The notes beneath the pieces were generated by a model that had not been told where the DNA came from, did no database searches, and saw only the letters and a list, made by a program, of their open reading frames with translations. Below are positions 42,017-50,682 of a stretch of 64,000 nt of DNA, in pieces (position 1 is the stretch's first letter; each line of letters begins with the position of its first letter). A program made the position numbers and the translations under genes. This DNA is from Jannaschia faecimaris. Its GTDB lineage: Bacteria; Pseudomonadota; Alphaproteobacteria; Rhodobacterales; Rhodobacteraceae. The stretch is from positions 1-64,000 of the forward strand of contig NZ_FNPX01000011.1 of assembly GCF_900107415.1 (NCBI RefSeq). Direction: 5' to 3'.

Positions 42017-43006
42017 GTGAAACAAAGAAAGCTTGGCCAGCACGGGCCGCTTGTCGGGGCCGTCGGCTATGGCGCGATGTCGCTGACGGATTTCTACGGG
42101 CCAGCCACCGACGAAGGATCCCTGCGGATCCTGGATGAATGTCTCGACCTCGGGATGACACATATCGATACGTCCAATCGCTATGGTTCAGGCCGGTCCG
42201 AAACGTTGATCGGGACATGGTTGAAGCGGCGGCGCGGCGCGACACCGTTCAGCATCGCAACCAAGGGCGGCATCACGGCCAATCCAGACCGCCCGCAGAA
42301 CAACGAAGCGAATTACCTGCAGCAGGAACTTGACGCCAGTCTGACCCGACTGGGTGTCGAGATGATCGACCTCTACTATGTTCATCGCCGCGATCCCGCA
42401 TTGGATATCGAAGCGGTGACCGAGACGTTGGCCGGTTTCATCAAGGCCGGCAAAATCAAGTCCTTCGGGTTTTCGGAGATCGCGCCCACGTCGCTGCGCC
42501 GCGCCCACGCCATCCACCCGGTCGCCGCCGTGCAATCCGAATACTCCCTGTCGACCCGCTACCCCGAGTTGGGCCTGGTACAGACATGCGCAGAACTGGG
42601 CACCACGCTGGTGGCTTTCTCGCCGGTCGGGCGGGCCCTGCTGACCGATCGCCCGCACACTGCGGCGTCGATCGCGGAGTCACCCTTTCTGCAAGGCAAT
42701 CCGCGGTTCATGGAACCCAACCTGAGTGCCAACTTGGAGGTGAATGCACGCTTCCGAACGCTCGCTGCCGATTTCGGCGTCTCGGCGGCAGCGCTGGCCA
42801 TCGGGTGGCTGGTCCATCAGGGGGATCATATCCTGCCGATCCCCGGCACCCGGCACGTCGCGCACCTTCGAGAAGTGGCCGCCGGTGGCAATCTGAACCT
42901 GACCCAGGATGATCTGGCGCGGATCGATGCGGCATTGCCTGTCGGCTGGGCACACGGCGACCGATATTCAGTCGCGCAATGGAATGGGCCGGAGAAGTAT
43001 TGCTAA
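42017..43006 (+). CDS. Aldo/keto reductase
   Basis: A 329-aa NADPH-dependent carbonyl reductase: RKLGQHGPLVGAVGYGAM, HIDTSNRYGSGRSE (catalytic Asp and Tyr), SIATKGGI (Lys) and DLYYVHRRDP (His) form the AKR tetrad, with LPIPGTRHVAHLREV near the C-terminus binding NADP. It starts at GTG with a perfect AGGAGG 10 bases upstream. It is a lone gene after the copper block. The substrate is unknown; quinone or aldehyde detoxification is typical. Confidence 0.93.
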   Translation: MKQRKLGQHGPLVGAVGYGAMSLTDFYGPATDEGSLRILDECLDLGMTHIDTSNRYGSGRSETLIGTWLKRRRGATPFSIATKGGITANPDRPQNNEANYLQQELDASLTRLGVEMIDLYYVHRRDPALDIEAVTETLAGFIKAGKIKSFGFSEIAPTSLRRAHAIHPVAAVQSEYSLSTRYPELGLVQTCAELGTTLVAFSPVGRALLTDRPHTAASIAESPFLQGNPRFMEPNLSANLEVNARFRTLAADFGVSAAALAIGWLVHQGDHILPIPGTRHVAHLREVAAGGNLNLTQDDLARIDAALPVGWAHGDRYSVAQWNGPEKYC

Positions 43007-43058
43007 CAGCGCGGACGCAAGCGACGGGGTGCCACCGCCGACCGCGCCGTCCCGAAGG

Positions 43059-44237
43059 TCATCGCAGCAAGTCGAACTCCGACATGTCCCGGCCCGTCGA
43101 CCGGGCAAGATCCTCGATCGAATCGTAGAGCAGCTCCAGCGCATAATGCGGGTTGTGCACGTGGATGCCGGGGTCTGCCTTGACGAACTTCCAGTTGTAG
43201 ATCGCCTTGAGCAGGCGCGGCGTGAAAGCCGTGTAGGAAGTTGCCCGCCCCCCTGCTTCATCCGCAAGACCGTCGGCATTGGCATCATTGAAGAAATAGG
43301 GATAACGCGCACCGTCATAGATGATCGACGTGCCCGCGACCTGCACCGCGTAATCCTCGATCAACGACATCAGAAGCGTGGCATTCACGTCGATGTCATG
43401 GAAAATACCCTGCTTGGTGTCACCGCTGCCATCGTAACTTTGGCGCGAGATCCGGATGGCCTTGGCATCGTCGGACATATGACACGTCAGGCAGGTGTCC
43501 GTCGCGACCTCAAGGCTGTGCGGCTCATGACAGGATACGCAGGTCGCCACCGGCTTTGCATGGTTGAAACGCCCGGAGTAGGTCTTGCCCGGATATTGAT
43601 ACCCAAGCTGGCCGTAGCCCCCGAGGTTCGTCGCCGCGGCGATATTGTAGTGCGGATTGATGAACCGCAGGTCCGCGTCGGGCCGGTCATCGTCCAATCC
43701 GTCCACCGCTGCATTGACGCTCGCACCGCTTGCGCGGCCTTGGTGGCATGTGACGCAAGAGGCCTCACCGCCCCGCACCGGGTGCATCGCGCCGGTCGGC
43801 AGCGCGATCTCGGTGATCCGGGCCATCCCTTCGTTGTGACAGGTTTCGCAATCGACGACGCCACCCACCGGGAACGGATCTTCGGACATGCCCTTGGGGC
43901 TGCCGTCCAGGTCGTGAAACGCGCGAAACCCCTCGCCCGAGTGACAGGTCGCGCAAGCGGCCGGAATCTTGCCCTCCTCATCCCAGTGGGTGAACGACTC
44001 CGACGTGGCGTCGGCATGGCCCGACCGTGCCCAGGCGGCGATTGCCGTCGCATTGGGGATGGAAATGCTTTCGGGCGCAAACGGCCCGCTCTTTGGCATC
44101 GTGAACATCGGCTCAACGGGTGCCTGGGGGGCTTCAACCTGTTGGGATTGGCCGCGACGCGGCTCAATGCTCATCCCGACCACGAAAAGCGTGGCAAACG
44201 TCGAAACAAACAGGAATGCCTTGGTCGAACGATGCAT
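43059..44237 (-). CDS. Pentaheme c-type cytochrome, divergent from nqr
   Basis: A 392-aa exported protein with one hydrophobic N-terminal segment (residues 7-22), which may be a signal or an uncleaved anchor. Five CxxCH heme motifs lie at residues 95-99, 130-134, 161-165, 233-237 and 249-253. Extra His residues (SGHAD, NPHYN, HEPHS) could be distal ligands. The last 140 residues have no heme motif and are unrecognised. It shares the promoter gap with nqrA, so it is probably a periplasmic or membrane-attached electron carrier tied to the NQR-like complex. An electron acceptor or donor role is inference from position. Confidence 0.88.
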   Translation of the reverse strand: MHRSTKAFLFVSTFATLFVVGMSIEPRRGQSQQVEAPQAPVEPMFTMPKSGPFAPESISIPNATAIAAWARSGHADATSESFTHWDEEGKIPAACATCHSGEGFRAFHDLDGSPKGMSEDPFPVGGVVDCETCHNEGMARITEIALPTGAMHPVRGGEASCVTCHQGRASGASVNAAVDGLDDDRPDADLRFINPHYNIAAATNLGGYGQLGYQYPGKTYSGRFNHAKPVATCVSCHEPHSLEVATDTCLTCHMSDDAKAIRISRQSYDGSGDTKQGIFHDIDVNATLLMSLIEDYAVQVAGTSIIYDGARYPYFFNDANADGLADEAGGRATSYTAFTPRLLKAIYNWKFVKADPGIHVHNPHYALELLYDSIEDLARSTGRDMSEFDLLR

Positions 44238-44307
44238 TTCTTAAACCAGTGCTGTCTATTGATGCGATCTTGACGATACGGTTACTGTGAAAGCCAAGGG
44301 ATGTTCA

Positions 44308-44321
44308 TTGTTCTGGATCAA
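44308..44321. promoter_or_regulatory. Weak FNR-type box between the pentaheme cytochrome gene and nqrA
   Basis: TTGTTCTGGATCAA has one mismatch to TTGAT-N4-ATCAA. It is 71 bases upstream of the cytochrome start and only 40 upstream of the nqrA GTG, so class II spacing would suit the cytochrome better. No strong -10 is visible. Confidence 0.35.
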
Positions 44322-44360
44322 TTCTCGGTCGTGAACCCCATTTCGGGCGGAGAGACGTCA

Positions 44361-45638
44361 GTGCTTTGGACGCGCCAGACAGGTTTGACCCTCGATCTCG
44401 CCGGCCCCGCGCCACAGGCCCGGGCCACGATTGAGACATTGATAACCGATGAAGCGGCCCTGAGCGCCTCGGCCGACCAAGACCTGCGGGTGACGATGCT
44501 GGTCAAAGACGATCAGCTGGTGGCGCAGGGCGCACCGATCCTTGAATTGCGGCATCAACCCGGCATCGTCTTCACTGCGCCGATGGCCGGACGCATTGCC
44601 GCTATTGACTTGGCCCCCGGAAGGCGATTGTCCGAGGTCCGGCTCTTCCGGGAGGACGCCGCCGGGCGGCACGAACATGCCACGACCCATGCTCAGGCCA
44701 GTGACGCTGCACTGCGCGAGCTGTTGCTCCAAAGCGGCCTATGGCGCGCGTTCAGGTCGCGTCCATTCGGTGGGCTGCCGAATCCCGACACTGTGCCCTC
44801 GGCGATCTTCGTGGCAGGGCTGGACACCCGGCCACTCGCTCCCGATCCCGCGTTGGCGGTGCGCGACCGGGAGGAACACATCGCGCGCGGCGTCGCGCAG
44901 CTTTTGCGCCTTACGAATGGCCCGGTCTTCCTGTGTCAGGAAATGACCGGTGCGGATCTGTTTGCCGACGCTGCGCGCAAGGACCGAATTCGTGACTTGC
45001 GGGTACCGGCCATCCATCCATGGGGGCTGCCGGGGTTTCTGGCACACAGGCACCAACCCGCCACGATCACGAGGCCGGTGTGGGACATTCACGTTGAGGA
45101 TGTGGCCGCAATCGGCGCGCTGCTGGCGACCGGCCTAGGCCCCGAGACACGCCTGATCTCCGTCGCTGGCCCGGCCACGACCGAGGCGCGGCTGGTACGG
45201 TGCCAGCCGGGTGCGGATCTGCGTGGCCTTTGCCGTGGCCGCGTCGTGCATGGGCCACACATCGTACAGACAGGTTCGCCACTCGACGCGCGCCCGGCCC
45301 GCTGGCTGGGCGCACGGGACAGGCAAGTCACCGTGATCCACGGCGCGCCCCCCGCACGACCCCGCCACTGGCTGATTGCCGCACTCAGGCGCGGAGCGCG
45401 GCCGCATCCCATCATCCCGACCGCCGCCGCCGACCGGGCCTTGGGCGGAGCGATGCCCACAATGGCTCTGCTGCGCGCCTTGGCCGTCGGCGACCGGGAG
45501 ACGGCAATTCGCCTGGGTGCATTGTCGTTGGTCGGAGAGGATCTGGCCCTTGCAGACTACCTGACCTGCGCAGAGCCACGTCATTCCACCCTGCTTGAGA
45601 AGATACTGCACGACATCGCCGAGGAGGAAGCACCATGA
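44361..45638 (+). CDS. nqrA: NQR complex subunit A
   Basis: A 425-aa peripheral subunit of the Na+-translocating NADH:quinone oxidoreductase. The start aligns as MLWTRQTGLTLDLAGPAP with the MIKIKKGLDLPIAGAPE opening of known NqrA. RSRPFGGLPNPDTVPSAIFVAGLDTRPLAPDP, HPWGLPGFLAH and MPTMALLRALAVGDRETAIRLGALSLVGEDLALADYL match family stretches from memory. I choose GTG 44361 with GGCGGAG upstream; an ATG at 44301 adds 20 unrelated residues and has no spaced ribosome site. RnfC is excluded by the absence of 4Fe-4S CxxCxxC motifs. First gene of nqrABCDEF-apbE. Confidence 0.9.
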   Translation: MLWTRQTGLTLDLAGPAPQARATIETLITDEAALSASADQDLRVTMLVKDDQLVAQGAPILELRHQPGIVFTAPMAGRIAAIDLAPGRRLSEVRLFREDAAGRHEHATTHAQASDAALRELLLQSGLWRAFRSRPFGGLPNPDTVPSAIFVAGLDTRPLAPDPALAVRDREEHIARGVAQLLRLTNGPVFLCQEMTGADLFADAARKDRIRDLRVPAIHPWGLPGFLAHRHQPATITRPVWDIHVEDVAAIGALLATGLGPETRLISVAGPATTEARLVRCQPGADLRGLCRGRVVHGPHIVQTGSPLDARPARWLGARDRQVTVIHGAPPARPRHWLIAALRRGARPHPIIPTAAADRALGGAMPTMALLRALAVGDRETAIRLGALSLVGEDLALADYLTCAEPRHSTLLEKILHDIAEEEAP

Positions 45639-46411
45639 TCCGTGGGCTCTGGGATCGGGAGATGGTTGCCTTGCTTCTGGTATGTGCGATCCTGCCGGTC
45701 GCGGTGACTTGGCTTCTGACAAACGGCTGGCCCGCCGCGACGCGTCTGTTGCTGTGCGCGCTCTGCATCGGCGCGTGGCAACTGGTCTGGATGCTGGCGC
45801 GGGCGCAACCGCCCTCTACGGCCGCCCTGATCACGGCGATCGCCGTTGCGATCCTCGCCCCCGAGAACCTTGGACTCCTGCCGCTGCTTCTGGGCGTGAG
45901 TTTCGGGATCGTGTTCGCGGAGCTGGCTTTCGGCGGATGGGGGCGAAATATCCTTAACCCGGCGACCGTCGCCCTGGCCTTTCTGGGGTTCGGCTTTCCG
46001 GCCTTTCCTTGGCCCGAGGTGCCGATCCAACTGGGGTGGGCCGCGATCCCCGCCGTGCTGATCGCGGTCGTGTTCGGAATTGCCCGGATACGTATGGTTC
46101 TGGGGGCAGTTCTGATTTTCGCACTGACGATTTATGTGTTTCCCGACGTTTCGACAATCTGGCCCGCCGTGCTTGTCGTCTTCGCCCTTCTGGTGATGGA
46201 CCCGGTTGCCAGCGCCTCGACGCCGCCGGGGGCTTGGGTGAACGGTGCGCTGTATGCGGGGTTGGTCGTGCTGTTTCACGCGACGATGGACGCGGCGACT
46301 CCGGCTCAGATCGCGGTCTCAGCGGCGCTTCTCGTTTCCCTCGCCGTGCCACTGGTGGATGAAATCGCTGTCGCGCTCTGGGTGTATGGAAGGAGGCGCA
46401 AACTTGGCTGA
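45635..46411 (+). CDS. nqrB: Shortened NqrB-like membrane subunit lacking the FMN-attachment segment
   Basis: A 258-aa polytopic protein; known NqrB is about 410 aa. LLLGVSFGIVFAELAFGGWGRNILNPATVALAFLGFGFP matches the NqrB stretch with FGGTG-(R/K)-NFLNPAL, and FALLVMDPVASASTPPGAWVNGALYAGL matches the late ATDPVSAS-(x)-GKW region. About 100 N-terminal residues and the loop with D-G-(Y/F)-SGAT that binds FMN on Thr are missing: PAFPWPEVPIQLG leads straight into the next helix. The frame is continuous, so this is not a frameshift. The start overlaps the nqrA stop (ATGA). It should be the membrane core, but with fewer cofactors. Confidence 0.85.
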   Translation: MIRGLWDREMVALLLVCAILPVAVTWLLTNGWPAATRLLLCALCIGAWQLVWMLARAQPPSTAALITAIAVAILAPENLGLLPLLLGVSFGIVFAELAFGGWGRNILNPATVALAFLGFGFPAFPWPEVPIQLGWAAIPAVLIAVVFGIARIRMVLGAVLIFALTIYVFPDVSTIWPAVLVVFALLVMDPVASASTPPGAWVNGALYAGLVVLFHATMDAATPAQIAVSAALLVSLAVPLVDEIAVALWVYGRRRKLG

Positions 46412-47204
46412 GCTGAACCCGATATCCGCCTGGAAGCGACTGCTCGCATTGCCGAATGAAAGCCGCACCAAGACACTTGTCGTGGCTTTCCTGCTGTCGA
46501 CAATCTGCGCGGCACTGGTGACGACCGCGACTGTCGTTCTGCGCCCGATTCAGGCCCAAAACCGAGCGGCAGAGGAGCAGATCCGGCTGGAGCAGCTCCT
46601 TTCCTCCACCCCGGGCATGTCCGAAATCGTGGCCGGGTCCGACGGCGGCACATTGTCGTCCGTGGTGGTTGACCTCGCCGAGGGACGGGCCGCAGCTGAC
46701 TTGGGGTCGGCCACCGTTCAGGCCGCGCTCGACGATCCGGGCAACTGGACCCAGCTTGCACCGGAGGATGATATCGCGGGCATCGGGGCACGGCCCGACA
46801 TCGCCCAGGTCTTCATCCTGCGCGATCAGGACCGGGTGTCCCTGTTGATCCTGCCGATCATCGGCGCGGGATACAACGGACCGATCCGGGCGATGCTTGC
46901 GCTCCGGGGCGATATGAACACGATCGCCGGGATAACGTTCACCGATCATTCGGAGACCCCCGGTCTTGGTGCCCGGATCGCGGAGGAAGCGTGGCAGGCC
47001 CGGTTCGCGGGCAAACAGTTGGTCGATGCTTCCGGGTCCCTGCGCTTCGAAGTGACACGTGGGGCGGCCAATACCCATTACGAAGTCGACGGCATCACCG
47101 GCGCGACCCGCACCAGCAACGCGATCACGCGGATGGTCCGGTTTTGGGTCGGACCGTTGGGTTACGGCCCGTTGATCGACGCGGTCCAGCGCGGGGAATT
47201 CTGA
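46404..47204 (+). CDS. nqrC: NQR complex subunit C (flavinylated)
   Basis: A 266-aa subunit with one N-terminal helix (TLVVAFLLSTICAALVTTATVVL) and a periplasmic FMN-binding domain. The covalent-FMN motif DGITGAT lies at residues 229-235, with Thr235 the predicted attachment site, the target of ApbE. GYNGPIRAMLALRGDMNTIAGITFTDHSETPGLGARI is the family hallmark. The start is a TTG with AGGAGG 7 bases upstream, overlapping the nqrB end by 8 bases. It is the only flavinylated subunit visible, because nqrB lacks its motif. Confidence 0.92.
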   Translation: MAELNPISAWKRLLALPNESRTKTLVVAFLLSTICAALVTTATVVLRPIQAQNRAAEEQIRLEQLLSSTPGMSEIVAGSDGGTLSSVVVDLAEGRAAADLGSATVQAALDDPGNWTQLAPEDDIAGIGARPDIAQVFILRDQDRVSLLILPIIGAGYNGPIRAMLALRGDMNTIAGITFTDHSETPGLGARIAEEAWQARFAGKQLVDASGSLRFEVTRGAANTHYEVDGITGATRTSNAITRMVRFWVGPLGYGPLIDAVQRGEF

Positions 47205-47207
47205 GCG

Positions 47208-47873
47208 ATGGCCGCGTCCGCGCGATATTGGACACGCCTGACCGAGCCGCTCGTGCGGCAGAACCCCGTCACGCTGCAAATCCTGGGCATCTGTTCGGCA
47301 CTGGCCGTGACCACGACGCTCGACACGGCGTTGACCATGTCCGCCTCACTGATCGTCGTGATCGTGGCCTCGGCCGGGATCGTCAGTCTGATCCGTCGCC
47401 ACATCCCCTCCACGATACGGCTAATCGTCCAAATCGTCATCGTCGCCTCGCTGGTCATTGTGATCGACCAGTTTCTGCAAGCCTTCTTCTTCGACATCAG
47501 CCAGCGGCTGTCTGTCTATGTCAGCCTGATCACCACGAACTGCCTGGTTCTGGGCCGGACGGAGTCTTTCGCACGCAACAACCCGCCGCTGGTGTCGATG
47601 ACTGACGCGCTTGGCAATGGGCTTGGCTATGCACTGGTCCTCACGATCATGGGCGCGGCGCGCGAACTCTTCGGCACCGGGCGACTGCTGGGGCAACAGC
47701 TTCTGCCGACGATCGAACAGGGCGGTTGGTTCCAGCCGCTGAACCTGATGCTGCTGGCCCCGAGCGCCTTTTTCCTGCTGGGCGGGCTGGTCTGGATCGT
47801 CCGTTCGATCTGGCCCGAACAGGCCGAGCCGGAGGACTTCGTCGCCCCGAACGTCGGGGAACCGGGGCCATGA
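47208..47873 (+). CDS. nqrD: NQR complex subunit D
   Basis: A 221-aa membrane subunit: RQNPVTLQILGICSALAVTT with Cys29, and ITTNCLVLGRTESFA with Cys112, the same positions as in Vibrio NqrD. These residues bind part of the iron centre shared with NqrE inside the membrane. The later GNGLGYALVL, MGAARELFGTGRLLG and PLNLMLLAPSAFFLLGGLVW also match the family. It starts 3 bases after nqrC. Its full conservation shows that the complex is an NQR and not an RNF. Confidence 0.95.
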   Translation: MAASARYWTRLTEPLVRQNPVTLQILGICSALAVTTTLDTALTMSASLIVVIVASAGIVSLIRRHIPSTIRLIVQIVIVASLVIVIDQFLQAFFFDISQRLSVYVSLITTNCLVLGRTESFARNNPPLVSMTDALGNGLGYALVLTIMGAARELFGTGRLLGQQLLPTIEQGGWFQPLNLMLLAPSAFFLLGGLVWIVRSIWPEQAEPEDFVAPNVGEPGP

Positions 47874-48481
47874 GCGATCTGGCGGATCTGTTCTTCTGGG
47901 CGATGTTCGTCGACAATATGCCTCTGACCCTGTTCCTGGGGCTTTGCACCTTTCTGGCCCTGTCCCGAAGGCCAGATTCGGCGCTTGGCCTCGGCGTTGC
48001 AATCACCGTCGTTCTTGGCATCACGGTTCCGCTCAACAACCTGATCTACAGCGCTTTCCTTGCCCCCGGCGCGCTGTCTTGGGCCGGATATGGTTCGCTG
48101 GATCTGTCGTATCTGTCGCTGATCGCGTTTATCGGCGTGATTGCAGCTGTCGTGCAGTTGGTTGAAATGCTGCTCGACCGCTTCCTGCCGCGCGTGCATG
48201 CGTCTTTCGGGGTCTTTCTGCCGCTTCTGACGGTGCAATGCGCGATCCTCGCCGGCAGCCTGTTCATGGTCGAGCGGCGCTACGATTTCGCGGAATCGCT
48301 CGTCTTCGGCCTGGGCAGCGGGGCGGGCTTTGCCCTCGCCGTCGTGCTGCTGGGCGCGCTTCGGGGGCGGCTTGCCTATGCTGACATTCCAGATGGGCTG
48401 CGGGGCCTCGGCGTCGCCTTCGTTCTGACCGGTCTCATGTCCCTCGGCTTCGCGGCTTTCGCTCAGATGGTGGCCACATGA
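47870..48481 (+). CDS. nqrE: NQR complex subunit E
   Basis: A 203-aa membrane subunit, pseudo-symmetric to NqrD. FVDNMPLTLFLGLCTFLAL holds Cys26, and LPLLTVQCAILAGSLFM holds Cys124, the partners of NqrD Cys29/Cys112 in the intramembrane iron-sulfur site. LPDGLRGLG-type stretch (IPDGLRGLGVAFVLTGLMSLGF) closes the protein. The ATG overlaps the nqrD stop (ATGA). Length and helices match known NqrE. Confidence 0.95.
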   Translation: MSDLADLFFWAMFVDNMPLTLFLGLCTFLALSRRPDSALGLGVAITVVLGITVPLNNLIYSAFLAPGALSWAGYGSLDLSYLSLIAFIGVIAAVVQLVEMLLDRFLPRVHASFGVFLPLLTVQCAILAGSLFMVERRYDFAESLVFGLGSGAGFALAVVLLGALRGRLAYADIPDGLRGLGVAFVLTGLMSLGFAAFAQMVAT

Positions 48482-49698
48482 TCGAGGTTGCGATCGGAAC
48501 CCTTCTGCTAACCCTGCTGGTCATGGCCTTGGCGATAGGGCTTCTGGCCGCGCGCCGCGGGCTGATCCCGCAGGAAAACATGATCGTAACGGTAAATGAC
48601 ACGATGCGAATTGACGCCGCGCGCGGCGACACCTTGCTGTCGGCCCTGCAGGGGGCGGGCGTGGCGGTTCCGGCGGCCTGCGGTGGCAAGGGCACCTGCG
48701 GACTTTGCCGCGTGGCTGTAACCGGCGACGGTGCCGGCGTGCCGGTCGCAACGGAGCGGGGCATCCTGTCTCCGTCGGAACGCCGGGATCATGTGCGGCT
48801 GGCCTGCCAGGTCAGCCTGCGCGGCGCAGTCGACGTGTCGGTGGCAGCCGGTATCCTGGAGGCCGAGAGCATCGCCTGCCGGGTTCTGTCCAACAGGATG
48901 CTTGCCCCCCTTATCCGGGAGTTGGTGTTGGCCCTGCCTGACGGAACGAAACTTGACTTCATTGCCGGCAGTTTCATGCAACTTAACGCGCCAGCGTTCG
49001 ACCTAGACTTTTCCAGTCTCGACATTCCCACACCGTATGAGGAGGCGTGGCGGATTGCAGGTTGGACCGATCTTTCCGTCCGGTCCGACACGCCGGTCAC
49101 CCGCGCCTATTCCATCGCAAACCGGCCCGAAGACACCGAAAAACTGGTATTCAACATCCGTCTTGCGGTTCCCCCCGCCGGGCAGGAGGGAGAGGTGCCT
49201 CCGGGCATCGTTTCGTCCTACCTGTTCAGCCTTGAAAATGGTGACACCGTTAGCGCCGCCGGCCCCTTCGGTGACTTCCGGACACAGCCAACGGATAAGG
49301 ACATGGTCCTCATCGGCGGCGGCGTCGGAATGGCACCGCTGCGCGCCATGATCCACGAACAGATCGGACAGGGCACCGGGCGGCGTATGTTCTACTTCTA
49401 CGGCGCGCGGACCCGCGCCGACCTGTTCTATGTCGATGAGTTCGATACAATCGCGGCCAGTCACGAAACGTTTTCCTGGACCCCTGCCCTGTCTGATCCG
49501 GCCCCCGGTGACCGTTGGACAGGCGAGACGGGCTTCATCCACGAGATTGTTTACAGGCACTTGTCCACACACCCCGCTCCGGAGGACTGCGAATATTATC
49601 TGTGCGGGCCGCCGGTCATGATCTCCGCCGTCAGGTCCACGCTTGAGCGTCTGGGCGTGGAACGCAGTTCTATTTTCAACGATGACTTCGGGACCTGA
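48478..49698 (+). CDS. nqrF: NQR complex subunit F (NADH dehydrogenase, 2Fe-2S and FAD)
   Basis: A 406-aa electron-entry subunit, the standard NqrF length. An N-terminal membrane helix (TLLLTLLVMALAIGLLAARRG) is followed by a plant-type 2Fe-2S domain with Cys68, Cys74, Cys77 and Cys110 (ACGGKGTCGLCRV ... RLACQV), an FAD domain (TRAYSIANRPED) and an NADH domain (GGGVGMAPLRAMIHEQ, YYLCGPPVM). The ATG overlaps the nqrE stop (ATGA). Its completeness argues that the complex takes electrons from NADH as usual. Confidence 0.95.
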   Translation: MIEVAIGTLLLTLLVMALAIGLLAARRGLIPQENMIVTVNDTMRIDAARGDTLLSALQGAGVAVPAACGGKGTCGLCRVAVTGDGAGVPVATERGILSPSERRDHVRLACQVSLRGAVDVSVAAGILEAESIACRVLSNRMLAPLIRELVLALPDGTKLDFIAGSFMQLNAPAFDLDFSSLDIPTPYEEAWRIAGWTDLSVRSDTPVTRAYSIANRPEDTEKLVFNIRLAVPPAGQEGEVPPGIVSSYLFSLENGDTVSAAGPFGDFRTQPTDKDMVLIGGGVGMAPLRAMIHEQIGQGTGRRMFYFYGARTRADLFYVDEFDTIAASHETFSWTPALSDPAPGDRWTGETGFIHEIVYRHLSTHPAPEDCEYYLCGPPVMISAVRSTLERLGVERSSIFNDDFGT

Positions 49699-49701
49699 GC
49701 C

Positions 49702-50682
49702 ATGACAATCACACGCCGAAATTTCACCACTCTGTGTGGCACCGCCGCAGTCTGCGCCCTCTCCGGGGCGTCCCGCGCAGCCAGCCCTCCTTCCATAGCG
49801 GTATTGAACGACCAGGCCTTCGGCACGACGTGGCAGGTTCTTGTGCCCGCCACTGCCGACCTGTTCGCGATCAGGTCGGACATCGATGCAGTGCTGACGC
49901 TGGTGGACAATCAGATGTCGCCTTGGCGGCACGACAGCGACATCTCACGGTTCAACCGTGCAGCGGCGGGGCGGCATACCCTGCCGCCCGAAACGTTGAA
50001 GGTCACGCGCGCCGCCTTGGACATTGCCCGGCAAAGCGACGGGGCATTCGACCCGACTGTCGGCCCCCTTGTTGCGCGGTGGGGTTTCGGCCCGATCAAG
50101 GGAGACAGCAAGCCGGACTGGTCCGCCCTTACCCTGTCCCAGACGGCATTGGAGAAGGCGCGCACCGGCCTCACCCTTGACCTCTGCGGCATTGCAAAGG
50201 GGCGCGCATTGGACCTGATCGCCGACAGATTACGGAGCGCCGGCCTGACCACCTTCCTGATCGACATCGGTGGCGAATTGCTAGCGGCCGGTCGGCACCC
50301 CGACGGTCGCCGTTGGCGCAGTGGTATCGAGGATCCACGGCAGTATGTGACAGAACTGGTGGGCGTCTTGGAACTGCAAGAGTTCGCCGTCGCCACCTCC
50401 GGCACGCGGTGGAACTCCGTTCAAGTCGGCAACCGCCGTTTAAGCCATATCATCACCCCATCGGCACGACACCCGGTGCCCGAGCCGCTGGCACAGGTCT
50501 CGGTCATCGCGCCGAGTGCCATGATGGCCGACGGGTGGGCGACCGCGCTGATGGCGGCGGGTGAAGAAAAGGGCGTGGAACTGGCCCGAAGCCACGGGAT
50601 CGCGGCGCTGTTCCTGATCCCCGCTGGCGGCGCGCTGCGGCGGATCGCGACCGGGGAATTCGATGATCACGTTCTGTCCTGA
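49702..50682 (+). CDS. apbE: FAD:protein FMN transferase ApbE
   Basis: A 326-aa periplasmic enzyme that transfers FMN from FAD to the Thr of D-G-x-(S/T)-GAT motifs. N-terminal signal MTITRRNFTTLCGTAAVCALSGASRAAS has an RR motif. The domain shows DNQMSPWRHDSDISRFNRA, GAFDPTVGPLV, LDLCGIAKGRALD and FLIDIGGELLAAG, then SHIITPSARHPV, all ApbE hallmarks. It starts 3 bases after nqrF, so the operon carries its own flavinylating enzyme. Here the visible substrate is NqrC Thr235. Confidence 0.94.
   Translation: MTITRRNFTTLCGTAAVCALSGASRAASPPSIAVLNDQAFGTTWQVLVPATADLFAIRSDIDAVLTLVDNQMSPWRHDSDISRFNRAAAGRHTLPPETLKVTRAALDIARQSDGAFDPTVGPLVARWGFGPIKGDSKPDWSALTLSQTALEKARTGLTLDLCGIAKGRALDLIADRLRSAGLTTFLIDIGGELLAAGRHPDGRRWRSGIEDPRQYVTELVGVLELQEFAVATSGTRWNSVQVGNRRLSHIITPSARHPVPEPLAQVSVIAPSAMMADGWATALMAAGEEKGVELARSHGIAALFLIPAGGALRRIATGEFDDHVLS

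Noticed and set aside
42909-44273. Long rightward frame opposite the pentaheme cytochrome
   Set aside because: Antisense to five CxxCH motifs and a signal sequence; its translation is rich in Arg/His without motifs.
45954-47279. Long leftward frame opposite nqrB-nqrC
   Set aside because: Antisense to conserved membrane subunits; low-complexity Arg/Pro/Ser composition.
44361-48481. First reading of the respiratory operon as rnfCDGEA
   Set aside because: The first gene lacks 4Fe-4S motifs, the last gene is a full NqrF with 2Fe-2S/FAD/NADH domains, and no RnfB is present; order and motifs fit nqrABCDEF.
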